Below, piece after piece: positions 23,581 through 35,745 of a stretch of DNA of 64,000 bases; the first letter of the stretch is position 1, and the number at the start of each line of letters is the position of its first letter. Source of the DNA: Delphinapterus leucas. Its lineage: Eukaryota; Chordata; Mammalia; Artiodactyla; Monodontidae. The DNA lies in NCBI RefSeq assembly GCF_002288925.2, contig NW_022098031.1, forward strand, positions 14,219,824-14,283,823, written 5' to 3'. The position numbers were made by a program, and so were the translations under genes. The notes under the pieces are model-generated. The model was not told the DNA's origin. It was given only the letters and a program-made list of their open reading frames with translations, and ran no database searches.

Positions 23581-24232
23581 ATTAGAAGAACAAAGCAAAC
23601 AGTTGCTTTAAAATCAGGTTCAATCAGACTCTCACTAAGGAAACACCCAGCTTAGAGTTGGCAAGAACATGTGCCCAGCACTGAGCTAGGCATCGCCACA
23701 GTCTCCTGCAACCCCATCCCAGCCTCTTCCTCACTGCACCCTCACACATGTCCAGTTTTCATCATCGTGCCATTAAGCTGTGAACCAAGTGTTGATAAGT
23801 TCTCTTCAGTGCCATTGTAAAAGACCAAATCACATCTGAAGTTCTCACCCACTTTCCAGATTCTTGGCTCTAAGACAGAGAAGAGTTGATTAAATTCCAA
23901 ATGCCAAGATGCAAGCATCATCAAACAGAAGGATGATTCCCTGTTGAGAGGCAGTATTTCTCTCCCTGCAGGTGACCCGAGAAAGGAAGGATATTCTTTT
24001 TGTGGGCACTGGCTCACACCCTGCAGGGCTCTGGTTCTTTGCGCAGGCTACCAAAAGCCTTTTGCATTCTAAGTCCATGGTTTACCTGCAGAACATTTTG
24101 CTGACCTGCCTGCCAAATAAAGGTCTTCACCCTCATCAAAGTAAACACCTACATTCTGAAGCAGCCCAAAAGGATAAAAATGGAGAAGCCACTAGAATCC
24201 ATATTGTTGCACTCTCCTCCAAATGTAGATTC
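23581..24232. other. Intergenic, nothing recognised
   Basis: Open frames 23742-24017 minus and 23972-24415 plus lack homology; the second runs through a CA repeat. Confidence 0.5.
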
Positions 24233-24270
24233 ACATACACACACACACACACACACACTTACACATACAA
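24233..24270 (+). repeat. CA microsatellite
   Basis: About 12 consecutive CA units with flanking ACATA and TTACACATAC. Confidence 0.9.
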
Positions 24271-24394
24271 CATTTGGAACCAAAGAAATGATCTAGAAAT
24301 GCCAGAAGGGTATTGTCTTGAATTAAAAGAAGACCAATGTCTGCAGTTAGAACTCAAGAGTGCCAGGAAAGGACAACAATGTGAATGTCCTCAA

Positions 24395-24720
24395 CATCAC
24401 AGAACTGTGCACTGAAAAACGATTAAAACGGCACATTTTATGTGACGTGTATTTCACCACAATAAAAAAAAAGAAGTACCAGGGAAAAATGTACGTAAAG
24501 TTGATCCTGACTATATAGAATAGGCAGATGACACATATAATTCATCTGCATATGCACAGAAAATAAACTGGAAAATATTCTATAATATGAGCAGGTCTTA
24601 TCATTGGATGTTGAAATTTCTGGTAATTATTTTCCTTTATTATAATTTCCTATACTTTCCAAATTTTGTATAATGAGTGTGTATTTCTTCTACAATCAGA
24701 AGAATGCAGTAAAAAATAAT
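24395..24720 (+). mobile_element. Two old L1M 3' UTR fragments
   Basis: AACTGTGCACTGAAAAACG to CACCACAATAAAAAAAAAG is one L1M terminus. GTACGTAAAGTTGATCCTG to TACAATCAGAAGAATGCAG is a second L1MC-like 3' UTR in the same orientation. Confidence 0.65.
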
Positions 24721-25404
24721 ATAATACTTCTCAAATCTGCCCCTTCTTCACCATAGCCTTTAGCAAGACCCCCTCCACCAATCATGTCTCACAGGAACTA
24801 TTTCCATAACTCCCTCACTAGTGAATAAGACCCTTTCCACTTTCACCTCTACACCACCACCAGACATAGAAAGAGTTCTTCAGAAGTAGAAGGCAGAGGA
24901 GACATGCCATGTAATACCACATAACATCTGAAGTAGTCATCCCACCCTATTCCTGGTATTTACTCATCCCAAAGCCCCATTCCTCCCCTAAACCTTGCCT
25001 TGTCCTTCAACTCCACTCTTTCTTCTTCCTTCTGTTTGGATGAGCATAAGGATGAGGCTGGTTTGTAGGTATCAGGGATGGGGATGAAGTCGAGGGGTGG
25101 GTTGGGTGAGGGATATAGGGCAGTGACACCTCCAGAAGTCTCTATAGGAGGGGATTCAGGTAGAAATCTAGTTAAAATTGGGGAACTTGTATTCTATATT
25201 AATTTTGGATAACTTGGGGTAGGGTGATGCGGATTAGGGGTGTTGTAATAAAACAGTGTCTGCCCACCAAGCACAATGGTTTTAATTTGATTGTATATTC
25301 CCTTGGGTGGTGTGAATTAGGGTTGATGGAAATTATGGGGCATTCTAGTCCCATCAGGCCACCCTGGTTTACCTCCACTTTAGCTTCTGCTAACTCCTCA
25401 TGAC
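24721..25404. other. Intergenic, nothing recognised
   Basis: Includes a GA/GT-rich plus-strand stretch (25040-25150). No gene supported. Confidence 0.5.
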
Positions 25405-25660
25405 TCAGCCTCTCATCACTCAGTTCAAGCATCACTTTCTCTGGAGGTCATTCCCTGACACCCTAGTCTTGATCACATGCCCCTCTCCTGGACTCTCATA
25501 ACACTTTGGGTAAACCTTGATCCAAGCACTTACCACACTCCAGTCTGTCGCTTCTCTTGCCTACCCTCACTAGGCTACAGCTCCTTCTTTCATTCTGCAC
25601 CCTGAGCACCAAGCACTGTGCCTGACAAATGACAAGTGCTCAATAATTACTTTTTAACAA
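25405..25660 (+). repeat. L2 LINE 3' end
   Basis: CTTTCTCTGGAGGTCATTCC, then CTTACCACACTCCAGTCTGT, TACAGCTCCTTCTTTCATTC and CACTGTGCCTGACAAATGAC follow the L2 3' consensus order. Confidence 0.75.
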
Positions 25661-26199
25661 ATAATCATATGAATGAGCAGAGAAGAATTAAAGCTATATG
25701 TAACTCATCTCAAGAACATAAGCGATTACAGAGGGATAATTGGTCTGCTGTTCTATACCTCCACAACCCTGATGATTAAGCCAAAAGAAGGAGGCTTTTT
25801 GGATAGGAAGTTACAGTGAACTAGCATGTGAATCAAACAGTCATTGATGAATTAATGAACTAATGAATTCATCTAAAACAAGGCTCAGGAAGAATCTTAA
25901 GGCAAAATGAAACAAAAATGTATGACTATTTGATCCCCTAGAGCTGAAGGCAGATAACAGAGGGCAACAATACCATAGACTCAGAATCTAAGAAAGTCCA
26001 GGTAGGGATTTGCCAGTTCCAGTTAGGTGATAGTTATTTCAAGATTACTATCTTGAAATAGTTGTGGGAGCATCTGATATTCCTCTCCACGGACCTCTAT
26101 AGCCTTGTCTTCCTCATCTTCCCACTCCAGAGCAGTAGGAAAGCCACTCTTATTTTTAGTCACTTGCGACCAAACATAATTCGAATTAATACAGCTTCC

Positions 26200-26590
26200 T
26201 AAAGGAAATGAATCTTGAACAATGAACAAAGGTTGGCCAAAGCGCAGAAAAATAGATAGGATGTTCCAGAAAGACATACAGCGTGAGCACAGGTACGGAG
26301 GTGTGCAACTGCGTGGTGTGTGGCGAAGCAGACAGTAAGAACTCCAGTACACATTACAGGGCAGAGAAAAGCAGGATGTGAGGCTGGAAAACAGGTAAGA
26401 ACTAAATCCAGGATAACACTGTATGCCACACAAGGGAGCCTAAATTTTTATCTTGACTATGGTGAGAAGCTATAAACAGTTTTTAGACGGGGGACTGATA
26501 CAGTTGGATTAGCATCTAGAAAGATCACAGTGGAAGTAGAGAAGGGAGCAAAGGGGAGAAAGCTGGAGGCGGATAAAGGGCTGCCACAAT
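26200..26590 (+). repeat. Ancient interspersed repeat (family not assigned)
   Basis: TGAACAATGAACAAAGGTTG, AGGTACGGAGGTGTGCAAC, TGAGGCTGGAAAACAGGTAA and ATCTAGAAAGATCACAGTGG match the common mammalian repeat also seen at about 43080-43250. I am not certain of its class. Confidence 0.45.
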
Positions 26591-27202
26591 AGTCTAGACA
26601 TCCACTGCCCTGAAATTTATCTCCACATTCAAAGCAATAGAAAATAAGTCCACCCCAAGAAGTCAGAGATAACAGGGAATTTGGGGTGGAGTAATTGTGA
26701 AAAATTCATATAGCCAACTCCAGTCCTTTATTTGAAAGGACAGCAAGCACAGAACTGACTAGTATGGCTTAGCCCAAGTCAGCAGGTCTGCCTCTGACCC
26801 ATGAAGCCAACAACTCAAAATAATTGATCCCTAGACTTTTGCCTCATTCTTGACTTGTGTCCTGAATCAGTTCAATTTGGATCTGTCTTGGCCTTTGTTA
26901 TGGGGCTCCTGCCTCATTTCCTGATTATGGTCTTATAGTTAGCTCTCAAAACTCATGCCCAATTCTCTGATACATCCTCTGGTCAGCCACTGCCCCATTT
27001 CTTTGCTCCCTTTGCAGCAAAACTCCTCAAACCCTTCTCAGTACTGATTGTCTCCAAAACCTTTCCTTCTGTTCTATCTCAAACCCACCCACCACAGGCA
27101 CTGAAATTTTTGTCAAGATCACCAAAGATATACACATTGCTAAACACAATGATTGATTTTCGGTTCTCATCTTTGAATTATCGGATGCATTTGACCTCCT
27201 CC

Positions 27203-27420
27203 TTTTTTTTTTTTTTTTTTTTTTTTTGCAGTACGCGGGCCTCTCACTGTTGTGGCCTCTCCCGTTGCGGAGCACAGGCTCCGGACGCGCAGACTCAGCG
27301 GCCATGGCTCACGCGCCCAGGTGCTCCACGGCACGTGGGATCCTCCCAGACCGGGGCACGAACCCACGTCCCCTGCAACGGCAGGCAGACTCTCAACCAC
27401 TGCGCCACCAGGGAAGCCCC
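27203..27420 (-). mobile_element. CHR-type tRNA-derived SINE
   Basis: Poly-T, then GCAGTACGCGGGCCTCTCAC, GCTCCGGACGCGCAGACTC and CCAGGGAAGCCCC. Flanks ACCTCCTCCTTTT and ACCTCACCTTTT are the likely target duplication. Confidence 0.92.
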
Positions 27421-27489
27421 CCACCTCACCTTTTAAATGTTGTGGGGTGTCCCAGGCTTGGTCCTCGGTCTTCTCTTTTCCATCTACAC

Positions 27490-27712
27490 AACGCTTTCTC
27501 AACTTGACACTACTGATGCTCGGAGCCAGATAACTCTTTGTGGTAGGGGGCCATCCTATGCACTGTAAGATATACAGCAGCATCTCTGGCCTCTATCCAC
27601 TAGATTCCAGTAGCAACCCTTCCCCCCAATTGTGACAATGAAAAATGTTTCCAAACATTGCCAAATATTCCCTGGGTGGAGTGGGGAATCACCTCTGGTT
27701 GAGAACCTAGGT
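27490..27712 (-). mobile_element. MER5A-like hAT transposon
   Basis: CTCAACTTGACACTACTGAT at one end, GGGGGCCATCCTATGCACTG inside, CCAAACATTGCCAAATATTC and a terminal CTCTGGTTGAGAACC. Matches MER5A in antisense orientation. Confidence 0.75.
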
Positions 27713-27742
27713 CTATAGGAAATTCTCCTTTAAATATTTTAG

Positions 27743-28109
27743 TTTATTTTTTTAAGTGATTTTTTTCCTATTTATTTATTTTTTGGCTGCATTGGGTCTT
27801 CGTTGCTGTGCATGGGCTTTCTCTAGTTGTGGTGAGCGGGGGCTACTCTTCACTGCGGTGCGCAGGCTTCTCGTTGTGGTGGCTTCTCTTGCTGCAGAGC
27901 ACGGGCTCTAGGCATGCGGGCTTCAGTAGTTGTTGCATGTGGGCTCAGTAGTTGTGGCTCGCAGGCTCTAGAGTACAGGCTTGGTAATTGTGGCACACGA
28001 GCTTAGCCGCTCCGCGGCACGTGGGATCTTCCCAGACCAGGGCTCGAACCCGTGTCTCTTGCATTGGCAGGCAGATTCTTAACCACTGCGCCACCAGGGA
28101 AGTCTCTCA
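27743..28109 (-). mobile_element. Long CHR-type SINE (older subtype)
   Basis: Minus-strand copy with TTGGCTGCATTGGGTCTTCG at the tail side, GAGCACGGGCTCTAGGCATG, AGTAGTTGTGGCTCGCAGGC, and CCACCAGGGAAGTC at the head. A 14-bp exact target duplication TTTAAATATTTTAG flanks it (27729-27742 and 28110-28123). Confidence 0.92.
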
Positions 28110-28744
28110 TTTAAATATTTTAGACTTTAGTGATCTCTTCCAGTCTTTAGGCTTTAAATGCTATCTGTGTGCCAATGATTCCCAAATTTTTATACCCAGT
28201 CCAGACCTCCCTCCTGAGCTCCAGACTATTCATTTTTGCATTCAAATATTTCACTTCCATGTCTAATGCATATCCCAAACTCAATACACAGTCTTCCCAT
28301 CTCAATTGAAGGTAATTCCATCCTTCCCCTTGTTCAGACTAAACATCTTGGATCCATCCTTGACTTCTCTCTTTTTTCCACACCCTGCATCCTGCCGACC
28401 CCACCTTCAAAATACATCCAGCACCCAACCACTTCTCATCACCTCCACTACTCCCCCCAATCCAGGTCACCATGATCTCACACCTGGGTCATTGCAAAGG
28501 CCTCCTAACTGGTCTCCCTGGTCACATCCTTGCACCCCTACTGTCTGTTCTCAGCAAAGCAGCCAGAATGAGTCTTTTAAAATATTAGGTCTGATCATTT
28601 CATTCCTTGCTTAGAACCCTCCACTGTCCTCTCACCTTACTCAGAGGAAACTCAAAGTCCTTACAAGTTCTTACGAGATCTGGCTGCTTGTTACCTCGCT
28701 GATCTTATAAACTGCTACTTTCAGTTATCACCATCTGAGATGAG

Positions 28745-29090
28745 AAAGCTGAGGGGAGCAGGTTTGGAAGGGACAACCAGGGGTTCACGTTTGGATGTTC
28801 TTAGACAAAGATGTTGTGTAGCAGTTGGATCTATAAATCTGGAATTCAGAGCGATTCTTGACTGGAGGTATAAATTTGGGAATTGTTAGTACATGGATGG
28901 CATTTAAAGACATGAGCCTGGAGCAGGTCACCAAGGGAGTAGATATAGATAAAGAGAACCAAGGACTGAGCCCTGGGGCACCCCAATATTAAATGAGTGG
29001 AAAGAAGGGGAGGAACCAGGAAAGGAGACAGAAAACAGCAATAAGTGAGGCAGGAGGGAAGCCAAGAGAGCATCGTGTCCTGCGAGCTAA
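28745..29090 (-). mobile_element. Ancient L2/CR1-clade LINE remnant, opposite orientation
   Basis: Read on the minus strand it gives SLGDLLQAHVFKCHPCTNNS and then QIYTSS, the same region as in the plus-strand LINE just upstream (SLGDLIQ... YADDSQIY). It is therefore a second copy in inverted orientation. Confidence 0.55.
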
Positions 29091-29099
29091 GTGAAAACA

Positions 29100-30880
29100 G
29101 TCTATCAATGAACTAGAATCTGTCAGTCAAAGGTTTCTTTCCAAACCTAAACTCATCTCAGGGACTTCTCTAGGAAATTATAGTCTACTTGCGTAACAAA
29201 ATGCAGTGTGCAATGTAAATATTTCTTTCATCACTATGCTTAATTGCTCAATAAGTTATTACATACAGTTCTTATGGTTCAAAGCCTTGTCTCCATTTAA
29301 CTTCCATCTGTTTTCCTATTTATGACAGTATCGCAGTCTAATTAAATAAACTGAAAGCTTAGGTGGTACGTGAATAGGGCATATTTATGTAGAAATACCG
29401 AATCAACATGTATGAGTAACATATGAAATGTAATAATTGCAACATTACCTAATTATTAATCGTGTCATTTATCAAAATGAGTAGCTAAGGACCAAAACTG
29501 GGAGAAAGAGCTGTTCCTAACTCGAAACTTCATCCTTACGAAGCCCTCTAAACGCAAAATGGCTACCATTTAATAATCAATGTAGTATTTGTTCAGATAA
29601 TATATTAATTAGTCAGTTAATTTCAAAGGTGTAGCCCAACACTTAGTGAGTGTTGGAGCCACTCTGACTTGGTTATTTCTTCCAGCAACAGAGGTGAGTA
29701 CTGATCTGGCCAAGTGTGGCATTAGTACCTTACGACAGCAAGGCACAAATGAAACGAGAATTGGAACTCAGGTCAATGTCTTTGCAAGAAAAGAGATGCC
29801 TGATGTCATTTCTAGAAGGCTTCTTGGAAACATTTACTCCCCCATAAAGTGGAGACTGCCTGTTCTTAGCTTCTGATCACCCTTTGAAATCAGAAGCTCT
29901 TGAGGATATACTAAAAAGGGCCTTCAAGGTCTTAAAATGTGAAATTAAGTAACCATTTGAAATTTTTTAAAGCACCATTTTTACAACACAAGGATAAATC
30001 CCAAACCCAAGCTAGGTTTCATTCATATTCCTTGACGAATCAGACTTCATAAAAATAATTCAGGTCCTTCTAAAGTTCCTGTAGAGTAAACAAGCACCAA
30101 CAGTCACGTTTTAGCAGTTAGGATGAGGTCAGAGCAGACCTACGTTCTGAATCTGAGAATGCTACAGTCCTAGGAGGGTCAGCTACGCTAGATGAAAGAA
30201 AAGGTAGAATAGTTGTCACATCTCCTAGCCAAGTGACATGCACAACTGTGAGGTCCCCAGTACCCACTAATTGAATGAATGGATGAATAAAAACCTGGGT
30301 TTTAGTGAAAATGTCTATGAAAAAAAGTGCAGGATGGAAAAAACTGCCCTGACACAGATCCTGGGAAAAGAGCCCTGGGGAGTGAAATCCAACTCAAATT
30401 CAAATGATCCAGCATTGTTATAATACATAATAAGTTAATACAATCTTATTAGATGGAAGCTTTCAGATCAGGTGAAGCAATTGTCCCTATACTTGACATG
30501 AATTAGACCTCACCTGGAATGTTATGTTTCATTCCAGGAAAGACATGGTAAGAAGGACATTGGCAACCCCAGTATTCTCCAGAGGATGCCCTAGATTGCT
30601 TAGCACAGGGCCTTGGACCTAAAGCTGCTCAATAAGTAAGTACTGTATTACCCTGATATTGTAGAGTCTGGAAATCACATGAGAAATGATTAAGGGAAGT
30701 CGAAAGGAGGTGGGCTTTATTTAGCTTAACACAATGCACTTTCTAACAGAGCTGCCCCACAATGAAACAAGACACCCAACGAAGTAAGAATCTTAGTATG
30801 GAGAGTATTTCAGCAGGTATTCCAGCTCATCTACCAGGGGTGCTACCAAAGAATCACTTGAACTAAGTGGGAGATTGAAA
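29100..30880. other. Intergenic, AT-rich, no repeat recognised
   Basis: No gene or clear repeat. 29180-29660 is AT-rich with several TAAT/ATTA cores (for example TTAATTAGTCAGTTAAT near 29605). Confidence 0.45.
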
Positions 30881-32199
30881 TGAATGACTTTCAAGAGCTC
30901 TTTCAGCTCTGGGGTCTCTGGAACAGAAGCCAGGGCCTACAGAGGGTATTGCCATGGCTAGTCCACTCCCCTCCCCACTGTGAGCCTCCACTCTGCATCC
31001 TCTTCTTCAAAGAGGGATGCTGTTGGGCTCCAGGCTACAACCTTACCCTTCGCACAGCCAAGGACAGCCGCCCTGTGGGGCATCTTGCTGTGATAGAGTC
31101 ACCGGCACTGGACACTGGGTACTGCCCTATGCCTAAATCGGCCATACCACTTGCTTTCCCTTGCCGTGCTTCACACTCTACTTGAAGCTGATTTTGAAGT
31201 CATTCTGCAAGAAATAATGATCTTTGGCTGGGAACTTTGTACCTGAGCTCTCCTTATCCAATAGCCAATTGTACATACTTTAAAAAATTAATAAGATGGG
31301 AGTATGGGGGCGGGGCAGGGGGCGGGGGCAGGTGCGCAGCAGTAGGAGCCATCCTGGTCCCTCCCTCACACAAACACCCTGAATGCTTTAGGGTAAAATT
31401 CCCAGCATATCGCTAGAACTCAAGCATCTGGCGATATTGCATGAGGCAACAGTGGCACCTAGTGGTTACATAAATTAGTCACACCCATGCTCAGCTGAAG
31501 CAAGAAAAAAACAATAAAAACCCAATTGTTCTCCCCTTCCCTTTATACCTCTTACCCAACCAGACCTGATGGGAAGTTTGTTGGAAAATAGAAAGTCAGT
31601 AAAACAGAGAATCATTAAAATGATGCATGAAGAGCTTCCTAAACACTTAATATAGCTAACTATACCTTCATTTAGCCATTGATGTATAGCCAAGGTTTCT
31701 TTCCTGAAGGTAGATCCACTAAGTCATTGCTATTTTATGTTGCATAAATCAAACATCATACATCACCTATAATATCCATTTTTTGTTTATTTAAATAGTT
31801 GAGAATCTTAAGACACTTGGGAAATAAGATTCTCTCCACTGATTTTTGTGGCGTTTTTTCTCTTACAGTTGTCTCTCATTACTTTTTTTTTTATAATCAT
31901 GACCCTTCAGCTCCAAAACTAACTTAAGAAGGGAGAGACACCAGGGTGGATTTCAGTATTTGGGGAGCTAGTTGCCCATGTGGCATCCCGCACACCATGG
32001 GAGGCCAGCCCCTGTTCCAGTCGACCCTGACTCAGAGGTGGGGAGATCTTGTCAGTGTCCATAGTACCCTTCTCCAGTTGCCTCCTAGTTCTGCCTCTTT
32101 CATCATATCCAATTTTTAACTGGGGGGAGGGGTGCAAGAGGGCAGATGAATGCACAGGCTTCTAGAAGCACTATCACTTGTTAGTTTAGGGTGTGAGAG
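30881..32199. other. Intergenic, nothing else recognised
   Basis: Open frame 30880-31185 plus lacks homology. No transposon identified. Confidence 0.45.
31306..31332 (+). other. G-quadruplex-forming motif
   Basis: GGGGG-C-GGGG-CA-GGGGG-C-GGGGG: four runs of four or more G with 1-2 nt loops, embedded in ordinary AT-rich DNA with no gene start recognised. Confidence 0.8.
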
Positions 32200-32440
32200 C
32201 TGGAACCACACTCCTGGGTTCAACTCAACTCTCTGCCACTTTCAAACTCTATGACCATGAGAAAGTTCCTCATCCTTTCTAAGCCCAGGTTCCTTCCTCA
32301 TCTGTAACCTAAGAAGGAACACTAGTACCCACTCTTCGGGCGCGCGGTTATGTGAGTTGAATGAGGTAATCCATGTTAGGCCCTTAACACAGAACCTGTC
32401 AAACAGGAAGCACTCAATAAATAATTATTGTTATCTTGTG
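32200..32440 (+). repeat. MIR SINE
   Basis: GAACCACACTCCTGGGTTCA, ACTCTATGACCATGAGAAAG, CTTCCTCATCTGTAACC and AAGCACTCAATAAATAATTA are in MIR order. Confidence 0.8.
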
Positions 32441-32469
32441 TTTATCTCCTTTCACTATCCCGTGGATCA

Positions 32470-32980
32470 ACAGTTCTCAAACTTTTGGTCTTAGGACCTC
32501 TTTAACTTCTTAAAAATTTTAAATTCTTAAAAATTATAAGAACCCTAAAGAGCTTAAAGTTTATATATACTTTTTGGTATTTACTGTATTATAAGTTATT
32601 TTGAAATCTTTGAATTCTTTTTTAAATGACAATAAATCCATTAACATAAATAACATTTTACACAGAATAGCTTCATTTTCCAAAAAAAAAATATTTGGTA
32701 AGAGAGTGGCATTGCTTTACACTTTTGCAAATTTCTTTCACGTCTGGTTATTAAGATAGCTGGTTTCCCATATCTGCTTCTGCATTCAGTCTGTTCTAAT
32801 ATCACACATCATGTAGCCTCTGAAAAACTCCTTGTACACCCATGAGAAAATGAGAGTGAAACAAACAAATAACGTCTCAGTGTTGTTATAAACATAGTTT
32901 TGACCTCAGGGACCCCATGAAAGGACCTCAGGGACCCACAGGGTCCCCAGACCACACTTTGAGGTTTGCAGTTGTAGCCC
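32470..32980 (+). mobile_element. hAT-type DNA transposon with decayed terminal repeats
   Basis: Begins CAGTTCTCAAACTTTTGGTC and TTAGGACCTC, and ends GACCACACTTTGAGGTTTGC, whose complement resembles the start. The interior GCTTCTGCATTCAGTCTGTT is the usual Charlie-group sequence. Confidence 0.6.
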
Positions 32981-33008
32981 ATAGCACCAGTCCAGATTTT
33001 CTGCTGTC

Positions 33009-33398
33009 AAGATCAGTATGGCAGGGGCCTCCCTGGTGGCACAGTGGTTAAGAATCCACCTGCCAATGCAGGGGACATGGGTCCGAGCCCTAGTCCGGGA
33101 AGATCCCACATGCCATGGAGCTACTAAGCCCGTGCGCCACAACTACTGAGCCTGTACTCTAGAGCCCACGAGCCACAACTACTGAGCCTGCGTGCCACAA
33201 CTACTGAAGCCCATGCGCCTAGAGTCTGTGCTCCACAACAAGAGAAGCCACCACAATGAGAAGCCCACATACCACACCAAAGAGTAGCCCCCGCTCGCCA
33301 CAACTAGAGAAAGCCTGCGCACAGCAATGAAGGCCCAATGCAGCCAAAAATAAATTAATTAATTAAAATAATTCTTTAAAAAAAGATCAGTATGGCAG
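33009..33398 (+). mobile_element. Long CHR-type SINE with exact 16-bp target duplication
   Basis: Element 33025-33382: GGGCCTCCCTGGTGGCACAG head, CGCCACAACTACTGAGCCTG repeats in the body, AATGAAGGCCCAATGCAGCC at the 3' side, then an AATTAATTAA/A-rich tail. Flanked by AAGATCAGTATGGCAG at 33009-33024 and 33383-33398. Confidence 0.93.
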
Positions 33399-34619
33399 AA
33401 TCACTGGTCACAAGTCAGAATCTGGGAGGATTTTTGTAGACTACAAGACCAATGGACCTGGACATGAAAACACAATTGCTGGCGCAGCCATGACCTTGCC
33501 CTGCTGAAAGGAGGCAGGAAGGCCTTTCATCCCAAGCCTAACTCATACCATCTGGTTCAGAAGCTCAGACCCAGGCCATGCAGAAGGCCAGATCCCTACT
33601 TCTCTACTGCACAGATGAAGCTGGGCTCTGACTAATAATATTATTACAGGAATCCATCCATTTCTCTGGGTCAAGGTATGCAGTTGTTTTTTGTTATTTG
33701 TTTCTTGTTTGTGTTAGTTTTTTTTTTTTTTTTTTTTTGGAAGAGAGTGATTTCAAGGAAAGTAAGATATTCACTTGGTATAATTCCTTTCTAGAAAATA
33801 TCTCTTTTAAAATCTGGAAATCCAGTGGTTGGGTGTGACCTAATCATTAATTTGTTATTTTTACACCATTACAGGTTGAATTGTTGTTTGTGGCAAGCCT
33901 TTATACAAATTTTGATGCTGAGTGAGACCTTTTCAAAAGTGTTTTATTTATTCTTTCCTTTCTTGACCTTTCAAGCTACTTCAGTGTAACTACGAGGTGA
34001 CATCATAGTTACTATGTCCCTCTGTGATACCCAAAATCCCATATGAGGCAAACTCAAGCAATGGTTTATTCTCTGCACCCAGTGGGATGGTTCCTCTCTG
34101 AGAGGCTTCCTTCCAGAGATTATCTCAAAGAGTTTTCAAAAGGAGGGCAGAACCAGGCTGGGACTGACTCTGGGTGCAGAGCTTACATTTCACCCTCCTC
34201 AAGGCTCTAAAACACAGGTTATCTCCTCCCACCCCAGCCCCACTAGTTGTAGAAACTTGAAAAGTTACCTTATCTGTCAACACCTTGAGCTGCTGGCAGC
34301 AAAACCCAAAGCAAAGCGGCTCAAGTGGAGAGGGATTTCTGAAGGAGATGCTCATTTATTGAAAACACTTGCAGTGTTTCCACTCAGTTCAGGAGTACTA
34401 TGAAAATAAAAACAGTATGATGTTTCAATTGCTGGCTGTGAGATTTTTAACACAGGAACACATTTGTATTAATATAAATAGGACACTAAGTGAAAATTTT
34501 CCTACTCTTAGGTGAAGCATATTCTAATCTCTAGATCTATCACCATCTCTGTCTCCTATATTATCTATCTTGTGCCTATTCCTATTTTTATACCTATAGC
34601 TATGTCCCTATCTACACAC
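33399..34619. other. Intergenic, T-tract
   Basis: T-tract at about 33719-33738. No gene or firm repeat. Confidence 0.45.
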
Positions 34620-34830
34620 ATGTATCCCAGTAACTTTGCCTTTGCTGTTCCTTCTACCTGGGACATTTCTCCCCCAAACACCAACATGATCACCTGTGAC
34701 AATGGAGTGGTCCACAACATGAGCTCTCTGACCGGCTTCCTGTGACTCCCTCCAGCTCCTCTGCCAATGGTACACTCCATGCACATGGGGAGGGAAGGGA
34801 CATACAATGGTGTTCTGGTAATGGTACAAT
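34620..34830 (+). repeat. L2-like fragment
   Basis: AACTTTGCCTTTGCTGTTCC and TTCTACCTGGGACATTTCTC are characteristic of the L2 3' region. Confidence 0.5.
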
Positions 34831-35584
34831 GGTACCACTGTCATCCATGAAAAAGACTAGGCCAGATCAGTGGTTTTCAAACTCTGCTCTCCAGAACCCC
34901 AAAGCCTCCACAGAGCAGCTTGGGGGTGACCTCAGGCAAGACGAGGGGAAGCGAGTCAGGAAGGCTTTGGCCTCTCCACCCCTCAACCCCCAACCAGAGT
35001 AGCTCTGTTATTGCTCAGGAGATTTGCTTTGAATACAAGGTTCTGTTGTGGATCTGAAAGTCCAGAAATATACCGTAAAACATACAGGAACTTAGTATGG
35101 GATAAAAATGGCATTTCAAATCAGTAAAGGGAAGATGAATTATTTAATAAATGGTTTTCGGACCACTGGGTAACCATTTAGAAAAAAATGTGAAAAATCA
35201 GTTCACCAATATCAAAAACGAAGTGAAAATAAAGGCAAACAAAACTGGTCTTCTAGCACAGATGGATTAAAAAGCACTGATGCATTTAGATTTGTGCCTC
35301 AACATGACAGCCTTCTATACTTCGTATACCCCTGTGCCTGATGGTTAAGGTGGTTATTTCTGGAGATCTGATTGTGACAATGTCCGAGATTTGCCCATAT
35401 AGTGTAGGATCATGAAGGCTTTTCTTCCTCCTCAATGAGTCCATTGTCTAGCAATGGTTATGTGACTTCAAGAAGAAAGCACCTGGTTGAATTCATTAAA
35501 ACATGAATTTAACGTCAAACAACTGAAGAATCTTACAGCTGGTTCACTGGGAAGAAGTTTGTACACAGCTACCTGGTGCTAATC

Positions 35585-35745
35585 CTTTCTCACCTCTAGG
35601 GCGAGTGCCTCAGAAAGAACCAAACCAGTCCACACTCTGATCTTAGACTCCCAGCCTGCAGAACTGGGAGAAAATTAAGTTCTAGTAGATAAGCCACCCA
35701 GTCTGTGATACTTTGTTAAGGTGGCCCCATACTGTAATACACTCA
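35585..35745 (+). repeat. LTR or MER-type 3' end fragment
   Basis: CAGCCTGCAGAACTGGGAGA, AAGCCACCCAGTCTGTGATA and TTTGTTAAGGTGG resemble the 3' end of MaLR-class LTRs. Diverged. Confidence 0.5.

Larger units (their letters stand above)
26940..28700 (+). mobile_element. Ancient L2/CR1-clade LINE reverse-transcriptase remnant, split by three insertions
   Basis: Host pieces at about 26940-27200, 27421-27490, 27712-27742 and 28124-28700 join into one degraded non-LTR reverse-transcriptase region. The last piece gives GFKCYLCANDSQIF, a decayed YADDSQIY catalytic motif, then PDLPPELQ and KHLGSILDFSL, the LGVILDSSL-type motif of this clade. Stops and shifts throughout. Family name within L2/CR1 is inference. 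Confidence 0.55.

Noticed and set aside
23972..24415. 147-residue open frame
   Set aside because: Runs through a CA microsatellite and old L1 sequence; no homology recognised.
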